A stretch of 24,058 nucleotides of DNA, from positions 1 through 24,058 of the IMG/VR virus record IMGVR_UViG_3300032265_000108; one strand, 5' to 3'. A model generated the notes under the pieces. It did not search any database. It was not told where the DNA came from and saw nothing but the letters and a program-made list of their open reading frames with translations. The stretch is from a virus. The position numbers and the translations under genes were made by a program. Below, piece after piece: positions 1 through 7,434 of the stretch (position 1 is its first letter; the number at the start of each line of letters is the position of its first letter).

Positions 1-762
1 AGCACCTGAAGCACCATCAGCACCAGTTGCACCTGAAGCACCATCGATACCAGTTGCACCTGAAGCACCAGTAATACCAGAAGCACCATCAACACCAGTT
101 GCGCCATCAACACCTGAAGCACCGTCGATACCAGTTGCACCAGTATAACCAGTTGCACCTTCAATACCGCTTGCTCCATCAACACCCGTTGCACCAGTAT
201 AACCAGTTGCTCCATCGATACCTGTAGCTCCACTAGCACCTTGTAGACCGGTTGCACCAATTATACCTGTGGCACCTGATGCACCTTGAATACCTGTAGC
301 ACCAGTGTAACCTGTAGCACCTGTAGCACCACTTGCACCTACTGCACCTGTAGCACCATCTAAACCAGTTGCACCAGAAGCACCGTCGATACCAGTTGCA
401 CCGCTTGCTCCTCTAATACCTGTGGCGCCTGACGCACCATCTAAACCTGTAGAACCAGAAGCACCTTGTAAACCTGTAGAACCTGATGCACCTTGGAAGC
501 CTGTAGCACCTGAAGCACCATCTAAGCCTGTTGAACCTGAAGCACCTTGAACACCTGTCGCACCAGTAGGTCCTGTTGAACCTGAAGCACCTTGGATACC
601 ATTAGCACCTGTTGCGCCTGAAGCTCCATCGATACCAGTAGCACCTGAGGCACCTTGATAACCTGTAGCACCACTTGCACCCTCAATACCTGAAGCACCA
701 GAAGCACCTTGGATACCAGAAGCGCCAGTAATACCGGAAGCACCTTGTACACCAACAGCGCC
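1..762 (-). repeat. Collagen-like coding repeat array, second block
   Basis: About 85 Gly-X-Y triplets encoded in phase, many as GGT-GCT-TCA or GGT-GCA-ACT. Hexa- and nonapeptide units such as GASGATGID recur, so the DNA itself repeats with periods of 18-27 bases. The array continues past the window edge. Confidence 0.9.
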
Positions 763-1608
763 ATCTAAATTAATTGCATAATTGCTTGATACAAAATTTT
801 GTGCAGCTGAAATGTCTGTAACAGTTAATGTTAATACACCTTCTGTAGAATGAGCACCTGTTCCATTTGCATATGAAACTACTAAGGCATGAATGTGATT
901 ACCAACATTGTTGGTATCTGCTACTATGACCGTTTGTTGTGGGCTATAATCTAAGTCACGATCTGTTGTGTATATAACTAAAGGATCATTTAATGCATAA
1001 GTTGATAAGTTTAATGACATTCCTGATGTGGTGTTATATTTGTCACCATCAAGACCGGCAGTACCAGTAGCACCAGTTAAACCGGTTGAACCATCAATAC
1101 CAGTAGCACCTGAAGCACCATCAATACCTGTTGCACCTGTTACGCCTGAGGCACCATCAATACCTGTAGCACCATCAATACCTGTTGCACCTGAAGCACC
1201 ATCAATACCAGTTGCACCGCTAGCACCATCAATACCAGTTGCACCTGAAGCACCTCTAATACCTGTCGCACCACTTGCGCCTTGTAAACCTGTAGCACCT
1301 GAAGCACCCTGTAAACCTGTTGAACCTGAAGCACCTTGGAAACCTGTAGCACCCGACGCACCTTGTGGGCCGGTTGCACCTGAAGCACCTTGAACACCGC
1401 TTGCACCATTGATACCAGAAGCACCATCTATACCTGTAGCACCAGAAGCGCCTTGATCTCCATTAGATCCTGTGGCACCAGTTGCACCAGCTGGGAGTTG
1501 GGCTCCTATCCAATTACCATTTTCGTCAATGACGTCTATTGGACCAGAGGCACCATTGCCTACGGCTAGCCCGTTTTTTACTACGAATTTTGAATTATTT
1601 GTTGCCAC
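1..1608 (-). CDS. Collagen-like tail fibre protein with GTG start (3' end outside window)
   Basis: The reading frame is open from the GTG at 1606-1608 to the left edge (536 codons) and continues beyond it. The start is supported by AGGAG eight bases upstream and a TATAAATA late promoter at 1663-1670. Residues 1-40 ([17 protein letters not shown]...) form a non-collagen head of the kind seen on T4-like marine phage fibres, with [10 protein letters not shown] near residues 26-35. Residues 41-188 and about 283-536 are uninterrupted Gly-X-Y triplets, mostly [12 protein letters not shown] and GIR, almost without proline. They are split by a domain at about 189-282 with the pattern [15 protein letters not shown]...LTLTVTD...INLDG, resembling a beta module often found between collagen blocks of phage fibres. 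The likely role is a trimeric, host-contacting or decorative fibre; that role is inferred. The C-terminal tip, which would tell most about its target, is not in the window. Confidence 0.85.
   Translation of the reverse strand, partial: MATNNSKFVVKNGLAVGNGASGPIDVIDENGNWIGAQLPAGATGATGSNGDQGASGATGIDGASGINGASGVQGASGATGPQGASGATGFQGASGSTGLQGASGATGLQGASGATGIRGASGATGIDGASGATGIDGASGATGIDGATGIDGASGVTGATGIDGASGATGIDGSTGLTGATGTAGLDGDKYNTTSGMSLNLSTYALNDPLVIYTTDRDLDYSPQQTVIVADTNNVGNHIHALVVSYANGTGAHSTEGVLTLTVTDISAAQNFVSSNYAINLDGAVGVQGASGITGASGIQGASGASGIEGASGATGYQGASGATGIDGASGATGANGIQGASGSTGPTGATGVQGASGSTGLDGASGATGFQGASGSTGLQGASGSTGLDGASGATGIRGASGATGIDGASGATGLDGATGAVGASGATGATGYTGATGIQGASGATGIIGATGLQGASGATGIDGATGYTGATGVDGASGIEGATGYTGATGIDGASGVDGATGVDGASGITGASGATGIDGASGATGADGASGA
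1045..1488 (-). repeat. Collagen-like coding repeat array, first block
   Basis: About 49 uninterrupted Gly-X-Y triplets (residues 41-188 of the GTG-initiated fibre). The unit GASGATGID is repeated nearly identically several times between about 1090 and 1240, which makes this the most DNA-repetitive part of the block. Confidence 0.9.
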
Positions 1609-1662
1609 GGTTAAATCTCCTTGATGGTGGTTTTTGCTAGACTAGGTATTTGCCTATACTAT

Positions 1663-1670
1663 TATTTATA
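1663..1670 (-). promoter_or_regulatory. T4-type late promoter element TATAAATA
   Basis: Exact match on the minus strand to the T4 late promoter box, in the 94-base gap between two collagen-like fibre genes. It is 54 bases upstream of the GTG start, leaving room for a leader that carries AGGAG. No convincing terminator hairpin was seen in this gap. Confidence 0.75.
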
Positions 1671-1702
1671 ATAAACTAATCTCTATTTTGTTTAAGTTTT
1701 TG

Positions 1703-3427
1703 TTACGATATAGTTGTTCTTAAATATTTCAGTGTTGTTACAGCATTATTTGGAGTGTATCTTAACTCACAGAATCCTGTGCCTGTCCATGATAAGTTTG
1801 ATAATAATAAAATTGGCGATCTACTAGGTGTTACTGTAAATTGATAGATACCTGTAGAAATTTGTACGCATTTTGTAGAAGCAGTTACTGTATATGCTCC
1901 ACTGTTTAAGCTAACTACAGTAGTTGGAACAATAGATAATAAAGCTTGTTGTATTGCTTCATTTGTTGTGTAAATTCTTACTGTTGTTCCATTCCAATAT
2001 GACATACCACCATTATTAATATCTGGGGATGAGTAATTATTAGTTGTTGGAGAGAAGAATGTATTAAATACACCCAATGAATATCCAATACTTGCATATT
2101 GTGTTAAGAATACATATGGGCCATCATGTAAAAATCTTAATTCACTAGCTGAATAACTAGATCCTGATGATTCTTGCATATCATATTTTGCACTTCTTAT
2201 TAATGATGTATCAATAACATCAACTATTGTTTCAGCCGTTGAGCTTGTAGTAAATGATGCTTGAACTGCAGCACCTGCACCTGAAGCACCTGCTACACCA
2301 GCAGAGCCTGTTGCGCCTGTTAAACCTGTTGAGCCTGAAGCCCCTCTAATACCTGTAGAACCCTGTGGACCTGACGCGCCATCACTACCTTGAATACCTG
2401 TTGCACCATCATGACCTACGTAACCCGACGCACCTGTTAAACCTGTAGAACCTGAAGCACCTTGATAACCTGTTGCACCTGAAGCGCCTTGAATACCTTG
2501 AACACCAGTAGAACCATTGATACCAGAAGCACCTTGTTCACCGGTTGCGCCTGCAACATTTGATATACCAGTAGCACCAGTTGCACCATTACCTGCACCT
2601 GTAGCAACTTGCCAACTAACAGTATCAACAGCTGGAGTAGTTACTGAATTACCACTAGAAGCACTTACCCAATAATAGAGATTACCTTGGTAAGAAACAA
2701 TGTCATATTGATTATATGATTTTGGTGAAGCTTCCCATTGAGATACGCTTCCACCTACACCAGTAGCACCGGTTAAACCTGTTGAACCACTAGCACCTTG
2801 AGAACCTGTAGCGCCATTACTTCCAATAAATCCTGAAGCACCTGAGATACCACTTGCACCGGCTGAACCTGAAGCACCCGAGATACCACTTGCACCTTGA
2901 GCACCAGTTGCACCAGAACCTGCACCGCCAACGCCTGAAGCACCAGCTGGACCTTGAATACCTGTTGCACCAATACCACTAGCACCGTGAATGCCTGAAG
3001 CACCAACCCCACTTGCACCTTGAGATCCGGCTGAACCTGAAGCACCAGCTATACCACTTGCGCCACTTAAACCTGTTGCACCTCTAGGACCTGTAGCACC
3101 ATTGCCACCAGCACCAGATGCACCTGCAATTGCACCAGCATCTATCCATGAAGCACCATCCCATACCCACACATGGCCAGTATCTACTGTGATATAACCA
3201 TCACCGGCTGCGCCTGAATAAGAGGGATTTAAATCTGTTGAAGTTGCTACTGAACCTACTATAGTTATTGCTGCTGCACCACCTAAACCTGATGCACCTT
3301 GAAGACCAGAAGCACCAACCGGTCCTGTAGAACCTGTAGCACCTGGAACAATTACGACTGTTCCTGTTGTAGATAAACCTTGTATACCGACTGCTGTAAC
3401 TTCTACGTAATTATCTCCTAGTGCCAT
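1703..3427 (-). CDS. Collagen-like tail fibre protein with CBM-like insert
   Basis: This 574-aa protein starts at an ATG preceded by AAGGAAAG. The N-terminus (MALGDNYVEVTAVGIQGLST) is a head domain, followed by a short collagen stretch (about 29-49). Residues 74-100 carry a GYITVDTGHVWVWDG...W motif recurrent in phage fibres. Collagen-like triplets fill about 101-225 and 278-383. They are separated at about 228-277 by a Trp/Tyr-rich module (QWEASPKSYNQYDIVSYQGN, then YYW and SWQV) that looks like a small CBM5/12-type carbohydrate-binding fold. Residues 386-574 form a globular C-terminal domain that I do not recognise. The likely role is an accessory fibre or receptor-binding protein; the modular order is seen, while sugar binding is inferred. 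It lies directly downstream of a BppU-N-like gene with a 9-base gap. Confidence 0.85.
   Translation of the reverse strand: MALGDNYVEVTAVGIQGLSTTGTVVIVPGATGSTGPVGASGLQGASGLGGAAAITIVGSVATSTDLNPSYSGAAGDGYITVDTGHVWVWDGASWIDAGAIAGASGAGGNGATGPRGATGLSGASGIAGASGSAGSQGASGVGASGIHGASGIGATGIQGPAGASGVGGAGSGATGAQGASGISGASGSAGASGISGASGFIGSNGATGSQGASGSTGLTGATGVGGSVSQWEASPKSYNQYDIVSYQGNLYYWVSASSGNSVTTPAVDTVSWQVATGAGNGATGATGISNVAGATGEQGASGINGSTGVQGIQGASGATGYQGASGSTGLTGASGYVGHDGATGIQGSDGASGPQGSTGIRGASGSTGLTGATGSAGVAGASGAGAAVQASFTTSSTAETIVDVIDTSLIRSAKYDMQESSGSSYSASELRFLHDGPYVFLTQYASIGYSLGVFNTFFSPTTNNYSSPDINNGGMSYWNGTTVRIYTTNEAIQQALLSIVPTTVVSLNSGAYTVTASTKCVQISTGIYQFTVTPSRSPILLLSNLSWTGTGFCELRYTPNNAVTTLKYLRTTIS
2279..3127 (-). 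repeat. Collagen-like coding repeats split by a CBM-like module
   Basis: Two blocks of Gly-X-Y coding repeats (2753-3127 and about 2279-2596) with GAS and GAT triplets dominant, interrupted by the aromatic module at about 2597-2746. The triplet vocabulary is the same as in the other two collagen-like genes, though GIG, GVG and GSA triplets are more frequent. Confidence 0.85.
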
Positions 3428-3436
3428 ATTCTTTCC

Positions 3437-3781
3437 TTAAATTGGGTCTGGTTTTGTTATTTGTGGTGTGAAGATAATAATACCTTCAGCTACTCTTAAT
3501 CTTTCTCCTAATGGAGATTCTATTTCAACATCATACATATATCTACCAGGTTTTACATCATTTGTACTCGTATTTGTCAAAGATACTCTAATTTGCCCAC
3601 CAGTTTGAGAAAATATAGAAGCATTAAAATTAATATGTGTTTTTGAAGCATATGACTTACGAATATATGAATCTACTGTAAAACCAGTTAAATTTAATGG
3701 TAAACCATCGGTACCTTTAACTGAAATTACAGCTCCAAAATTAGAGCCGGTATCTATATAAAAATTGGTTTGAGCTGCCAT
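3437..3781 (-). CDS. BppU-N-like phage structural protein
   Basis: This 114-aa protein starts MAAQTNFYIDTGSNFGAVIS and contains LPLNLTGFTVDSYIRKS, then GRYMYDVEI and RVAEGIIIFTPQIT near the C-terminus. The pattern is that of the small Ig-like domain in phage baseplate and fibre adaptor proteins (BppU N-terminal type), which commonly precedes fibre genes. A role joining a fibre to the baseplate is inferred from this and from the fibre genes on both sides. There is no clear Shine-Dalgarno upstream. Instead TATAAATA ends only five bases before the ATG. An 18-base gap separates it from the upstream fibre gene. Confidence 0.7.
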   Translation of the reverse strand: MAAQTNFYIDTGSNFGAVISVKGTDGLPLNLTGFTVDSYIRKSYASKTHINFNASIFSQTGGQIRVSLTNTSTNDVKPGRYMYDVEIESPLGERLRVAEGIIIFTPQITKPDPI

Positions 3782-3786
3782 TGTAT

Positions 3787-3794
3787 TATTTATA
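3787..3794 (-). promoter_or_regulatory. TATAAATA late promoter element abutting a start codon
   Basis: Exact T4 late-promoter octamer on the minus strand, in the context TATAAATAATACAATG. The spacing to the ATG is five bases, so a transcript starting the usual 6-7 bases downstream would begin at or inside the start codon. It could drive a leaderless message, serve the genes further downstream, or be a chance AT-rich match. Confidence 0.5.
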
Positions 3795-3799
3795 ACACT

Positions 3800-4864
3800 T
3801 TATCTTAGCTCTACCCATCGCTGTACACTAATTGTGTATTCTTCTTCACCAACATCTGCAGGTTCATAGTGATGGAATTCAATACGATACGTTGATCCTG
3901 CTGGTACAAAGAAGTTTAAGTTTGTAACTCTATATGCTCCCCAATACGGATCAGGAATGTACTCTTGCCAAACAATTTGACCATCAACTATACCATATAT
4001 AGCGTTAGCCTCACCTTCTCCAACTTCACCAGCATAAGTAGATGATGTAATTGTAGCATTTACCCATATTAAATTACCTGTTGTATTTGTATAAGTAGTT
4101 TCAGTAGCTCTTAAACTAGTTGCATCTAAATATGTTTGACCTTCACCAAAGCCAGCAGCAATTGTAATTGAACTACCAAGAGCTACGCTGCTACCATTAA
4201 TAGTAACTGATGAATTATTTAATGATGAGTTAGGAATACCTGTTACTTTAGAACCTGCAAGAGCAGTAATCCAAGAAGGATTATTATATGATACATTTGT
4301 GTATACACCGTTTGTAACAGTTCCGGCATTACCTGTAACATCTCCAGTTACGTTACCAGTAACATTACCAGTAACATTGCCTGTATGAACACCAGCGGTA
4401 TTGCCAGTTACATTACCTGTAAGATTGCCAATTACATCACCTACTGATTGTCCATGATGAACACCGTATGTTTGACCAGTAAGATCACCTGTAACATCTC
4501 CTGTTACATTTCCAGTATGAAGTCCTGTTGTATTTCCAGTTACATTACCTGTAACATTACCAGTTAATGGACCTGAGAATGTAACTGCTGTAATAGTTTG
4601 TGCGGCAAAGCTACCACCGCTATCTCTTGAAACAATAGAATATGGAACATTTGTATAATTTGCACTATACCCAGTTAATAAGTCAGCATCTAAACCGGAT
4701 CCTGAACCATCTACAGTTTTAATCTTAGTAAGTACATCAGCTGCAGTATATTGAGTAGCCAATAATCTTGTACCCACATCGGTATTTAAGTTAATAAAGT
4801 TAGTATCAACTTCCTCTATTGTTAAAGGTGATGGATTTCCTGCTCTTAATTTTATCGTTGCCAT
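3800..4864 (-). CDS. Tail fibre protein with GNVT tetrapeptide repeats
   Basis: 354 aa, with AGGA upstream of the ATG. Residues 1-66 (KLRAGNPSPLTIEEVDTNF, ADVL.KIK.VDGSGSGLDADLL) match the N-terminus of the fibre encoded at 6583-7434, so the two probably share a docking site. Residues 99-180 are tandem four-residue units, GNVT/GDVT/GNLT, in three longer super-repeats, each marked by histidine (GLHTG, GVHHG, GVHTG at about 114-137 and 158-162). Residues 206-236 contain SSVTINGSSVALGSSIT, again shared with the paralogue. Residues 237-354 form a distinct C-terminal head rich in aromatic residues (YIPDPYWGAYR, IEFHHYEPADV). The fold is probably an elongated trimeric beta structure with a receptor-binding tip; this is inferred from the pattern. 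Confidence 0.82.
   Translation of the reverse strand: MATIKLRAGNPSPLTIEEVDTNFINLNTDVGTRLLATQYTAADVLTKIKTVDGSGSGLDADLLTGYSANYTNVPYSIVSRDSGGSFAAQTITAVTFSGPLTGNVTGNVTGNTTGLHTGNVTGDVTGDLTGQTYGVHHGQSVGDVIGNLTGNVTGNTAGVHTGNVTGNVTGNVTGDVTGNAGTVTNGVYTNVSYNNPSWITALAGSKVTGIPNSSLNNSSVTINGSSVALGSSITIAAGFGEGQTYLDATSLRATETTYTNTTGNLIWVNATITSSTYAGEVGEGEANAIYGIVDGQIVWQEYIPDPYWGAYRVTNLNFFVPAGSTYRIEFHHYEPADVGEEEYTISVQRWVELR
4325..4570 (-). repeat. GNVT-type tetrapeptide coding repeats
   Basis: About 82 codons of four-residue units, mostly Gly-Asn/Asp-Val/Leu-Thr, giving near-identical 12-base DNA units such as GGTAATGTAACT. Histidine-containing units interrupt them at about 20-24-residue intervals. Confidence 0.85.
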
Positions 4865-4876
4865 TTTAAATCCTGT

Positions 4877-5416
4877 TTATATTAATTCTATTATTTTATC
4901 TAAATCATCTGAATATGATACTAGTGCACATACTCCATGTTTAGGTATTACTAATTCAGCAGTTTTACCTGGAAATACTATAGCATGCTGCATACTTAGT
5001 ATTTTTTGACTATTTGCCATAGCTGAACTAACTATACAAACAATCGTTATTCTTTTATCCTTTGCAGCAATAGTATGAGAACCTTCTTCAACTATGTTTA
5101 CATCTAATCTTCTTGTCTCTGCAATAGGATTAAAAAACATGGCAGTAGTTCCTTCAGCTTCAGTAATAACAGTTTCATATTTGGCTTCTTTTTTAGTGTG
5201 ATCTAAAAGTTTATAGCCAGCTGTCTTACTATCTACTACTTCTACTATTTCACCTTCCGGCGTATTTCTAAATTCTATCTTTAAGTTACCATCAATCAAA
5301 TATGTGTACTCATGATATAGCCCATTACCAACATTATAAAACTGTTTACTTTCATAAGGACCCCAGTGAGTCATACAGTAAATGAAGTTTCCTGCATTTA
5401 CGTCATTGTTTATCAT
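4877..5416 (-). CDS. Unassigned phage protein, possibly cupin-like
   Basis: 179 aa. It is rich in beta-strand-like stretches. The segment NVGNGLYHEYTYLIDGNLKI (residues about 28-47) looks like the first strand pair of a cupin, and MQHAIVFPGKTAELVIP near residue 145 could be a second cupin-like half. The metal-binding histidine set is not complete enough to be sure. There is no signal peptide or membrane segment. Its ATG overlaps the stop of the upstream gene by four bases (ATGA), so the two are probably translationally coupled. It lies in the fibre block, between a glycine-rich adhesin-like gene and the GNVT fibre, so a virion or fibre-assembly role is plausible but unproven. Confidence 0.7.
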   Translation of the reverse strand: MINNDVNAGNFIYCMTHWGPYESKQFYNVGNGLYHEYTYLIDGNLKIEFRNTPEGEIVEVVDSKTAGYKLLDHTKKEAKYETVITEAEGTTAMFFNPIAETRRLDVNIVEEGSHTIAAKDKRITIVCIVSSAMANSQKILSMQHAIVFPGKTAELVIPKHGVCALVSYSDDLDKIIELI

Positions 5417-5748
5417 ATCTGAACTTCTGGATCCTTTATAGCTTCATTTGTTTGTAAGCTAACATTATGATTTAATGGAGTATATGCATGACTAATTTCA
5501 TGACCTACCCATTTACTTAAATCTAATTCTTCTGGTAATTTTTCTAAATTATCACGATGAACAGCTTGATCTAATAATGAAGGTTTAATTCTTTCAATAA
5601 ATTCTTCAACTGTAGCATAACCTAAAGCTCTAGGCTGATAGGCAACAGCATCGTATTCATCTATTGATTTAGCACTGTTTTCAGTTGCATATTTTATTAG
5701 AATTGATTCACCTTCAACTCCAACTACTTTTACATTTAATATTGCCAT
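5413..5748 (-). CDS. Unassigned small phage protein of the fibre block
   Basis: 111 aa, starting MAILNVKVVGVEGESILIKY, preceded by AAGGAAA at good spacing. The N-terminal 25 residues look like a small beta unit. The middle (YATVEEFIERIKPSLLDQAV) is helical, and the C-terminus contains DLSKWVGHEISHAYTP. It has no membrane segment or signal peptide. Its last four bases overlap the start of the next gene, pointing to a joint product pair. I do not recognise the family with certainty. Its position among fibre genes suggests a virion component or a fibre-assembly factor. Confidence 0.7.
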   Translation of the reverse strand: MAILNVKVVGVEGESILIKYATENSAKSIDEYDAVAYQPRALGYATVEEFIERIKPSLLDQAVHRDNLEKLPEELDLSKWVGHEISHAYTPLNHNVSLQTNEAIKDPEVQI

Positions 5749-5760
5749 TTTATTTTCCTT

Positions 5761-6579
5761 TTAACCTACTAATCCAGATACTGTACCTAGAGTTTCCCAA
5801 GTGACATTAGAGTTTCCAACTATGTAATAACCAGCTGATCCACCACCGGCGCTTGAGTCTGCGCCAGGAGAACCAATTCCTCCACCAGCACCGCCTGTAG
5901 TTGAGTATGAAGCTGAACCTCCAGCACCACCGGCTCCTGATGTACCAGCATTACCAGCCCCGCCAGGCCAAGTAGCATTTCCACCAGCTGCTCCGCCTGT
6001 ACCACCAACTATACCAGCGCCACCGCCGCCACCGGATCCTGCAACTGATTGTGTATAATAACCTTTACCTGAACCAAAACCTTGTACTAATCCCACAGAA
6101 CCACCACCGCCGCCACCACCTGCATAAATTGTTCCATTGTTTTGAACAGTGATAGGAAGTGTAGTAGATAAAGCAGTACCGCCTTGGCCGCCTGCACCAG
6201 TATTACCTATACCATAATCTTCACCGCGGCCACCAGTACCACCAGCGCCTTGGATATTACCATTATTAATTAATAATATTTGTGAACCTGTAGCAAAACC
6301 ACTAATAGCTAGTGATGGTGTTCCTGGTGTATCTGAATAAACATTAACACCTGAATTAACTACAACTTTTAATCTTAATGCAGTGCTTGGAGATCCTACA
6401 TAAGTAAATAAATCTATGTTTGCCGTATTAGATGCAATATAGACTACTTTATGTATTACTTTCCATGTACCAGCATCATTAATGTAAATTTCTTGTGGTT
6501 CTTTCCAAGTACCAGCTTGATTTACATATACTTCTTTTGCTAGTGTCCACGTGCCAGAATTATTAACATAAACTGACAT
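5761..6579 (-). CDS. Glycine-rich tail-tip/adhesin-like protein with GTW repeats
   Basis: 272 aa. Three copies of (V/I)Y(V/I)NxxGTW at residues 4-11, 18-25 and 32-39, exactly 14 residues apart, form an N-terminal repeat typical of some phage tip proteins. A small beta region follows, and then two NNGxIxGxGG-like motifs (about 105-112 and 147-154) open a long glycine-rich domain with runs of seven glycines. The C-terminus (YYIVGNSNVTWETLGTVSGL) resembles the ends of the two other glycine-rich proteins. Such domains recall the polyglycine-II adhesins at the tips of T4-like fibres (Salmonella phage S16 gp38), so a receptor-binding role is inferred. The AGGA ribosome site lies inside the last codons of the upstream fibre gene (3-base gap). 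Confidence 0.8.
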   Translation of the reverse strand: MSVYVNNSGTWTLAKEVYVNQAGTWKEPQEIYINDAGTWKVIHKVVYIASNTANIDLFTYVGSPSTALRLKVVVNSGVNVYSDTPGTPSLAISGFATGSQILLINNGNIQGAGGTGGRGEDYGIGNTGAGGQGGTALSTTLPITVQNNGTIYAGGGGGGGSVGLVQGFGSGKGYYTQSVAGSGGGGGAGIVGGTGGAAGGNATWPGGAGNAGTSGAGGAGGSASYSTTGGAGGGIGSPGADSSAGGGSAGYYIVGNSNVTWETLGTVSGLVG

Positions 6580-6582
6580 GTA

Positions 6583-7434
6583 TTAAATCCTATACCAAAT
6601 ATCACCTGCACTACCACCAGTCGGTGTAGATGTTGAAATTGTTTTAACACCTTGTGAATTTTGACCAGTTGTTTGTATGGTTGTATTTACAAAGGCTTGT
6701 GTAGCAATAGTTCCAGACTCATTAGGAGCCGTAAGGGTTCTTGTTGTACCTGTAGTAATATTTGATATCTGTAAGTTTAATACTTTTGTAGTATCAACAT
6801 CATCTGTGACAGCAAATTTATTATCTCTAAATGTTTGTGTGCCAGTAAAAGTATTATTACCTGATACTGCAGCAAATCCAGGAGTAATTGAAGCACCTAG
6901 CGCAACACTATTACCATCAATAGTTACTGAACTATTTGCAAGTTTAGCGTTAGCAATAGAACCCGCTAGCATTGTATTAGTAATAGAACCCGTATCGCCT
7001 GTAGTTACCACAGTACCAGTAACATTTGGGAATGTAATAGTTCTGTCAGCAGTAGGATCAACAACAGTTAATGTTGTTTCATAAACATCATCTGTAGCAC
7101 CTTCAAACGTAATTGTTTGACCACCCGCTAAATAATGATTACCATTAACTTGAGTAGCAGTAATAACATTAGCAGAGAAACTGCCAGATGATCTGCTAAC
7201 TACAGAATTACCTGATGTATCTGAACTAGATGTATTTAAGCCATCAAGTAAATCTGCATCAAGACCTGAACCAGAACCATCTACGTTCTTAATCTTTGCC
7301 AGTACATCAGCATCTTCATAGTCTGTAGTTAATACACGAGATGCAACATCGGTATTTAAGTTACTAAAATTACCATCTATCTCTGCATTAGTAAGGGGAG
7401 AACCCTTTACTGATCTAAGTGTTAAGCTTGCCAT
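6583..7434 (-). CDS. Tail fibre protein (phage fibre N-terminal domain)
   Basis: 283 aa. The N-terminus (LTLRSVKGSPLTNAEIDGNF, then ADVLAKIKNVDGSGSGLDAD) is the docking-type head of many marine T4-like fibres and is shared with the gene at 3800-4864. The shaft carries beta-rich segments such as TLTVVDPTADRTITFPNVTG and LNLQISNITTGTTRTLTAPN, which look like two copies of a unit ending in G(T)xxT. SSVTIDGNSVALGASIT (about 168-184) also recurs in the paralogue. The end, STPTGGSAGDIWYRI, is a common short fibre terminus. The start ATG overlaps the end of the preceding coiled-coil gene by 20 bases. The exact fibre (long, short or accessory) cannot be told. Confidence 0.82.
   Translation of the reverse strand: MASLTLRSVKGSPLTNAEIDGNFSNLNTDVASRVLTTDYEDADVLAKIKNVDGSGSGLDADLLDGLNTSSSDTSGNSVVSRSSGSFSANVITATQVNGNHYLAGGQTITFEGATDDVYETTLTVVDPTADRTITFPNVTGTVVTTGDTGSITNTMLAGSIANAKLANSSVTIDGNSVALGASITPGFAAVSGNNTFTGTQTFRDNKFAVTDDVDTTKVLNLQISNITTGTTRTLTAPNESGTIATQAFVNTTIQTTGQNSQGVKTISTSTPTGGSAGDIWYRI

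Noticed and set aside
1-760. Evenly spaced short DNA repeats resembling a CRISPR or satellite array
   Set aside because: The repeats follow an open Gly-X-Y frame, with no constant repeat and variable spacer pattern. They are collagen-coding.
1028-1393. Proline/alanine-rich plus-strand reading frame
   Set aside because: It is the exact complement of the Gly-X-Y repeats on the minus strand, with no ribosome site. The same applies to proline-rich plus-strand frames at 20666-20947 and 21771-22088.
1609-1702. Possible terminator in the gap between the two collagen-like fibres
   Set aside because: Only very short inverted repeats (CTAGACTAG, AGG...CCT) and no stable hairpin followed by a T run.
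5478-5505. HEISH in the 111-aa protein as a zinc-protease HExxH motif
   Set aside because: The protein is too short and lacks other features of a metalloprotease; five residues are easily a coincidence.
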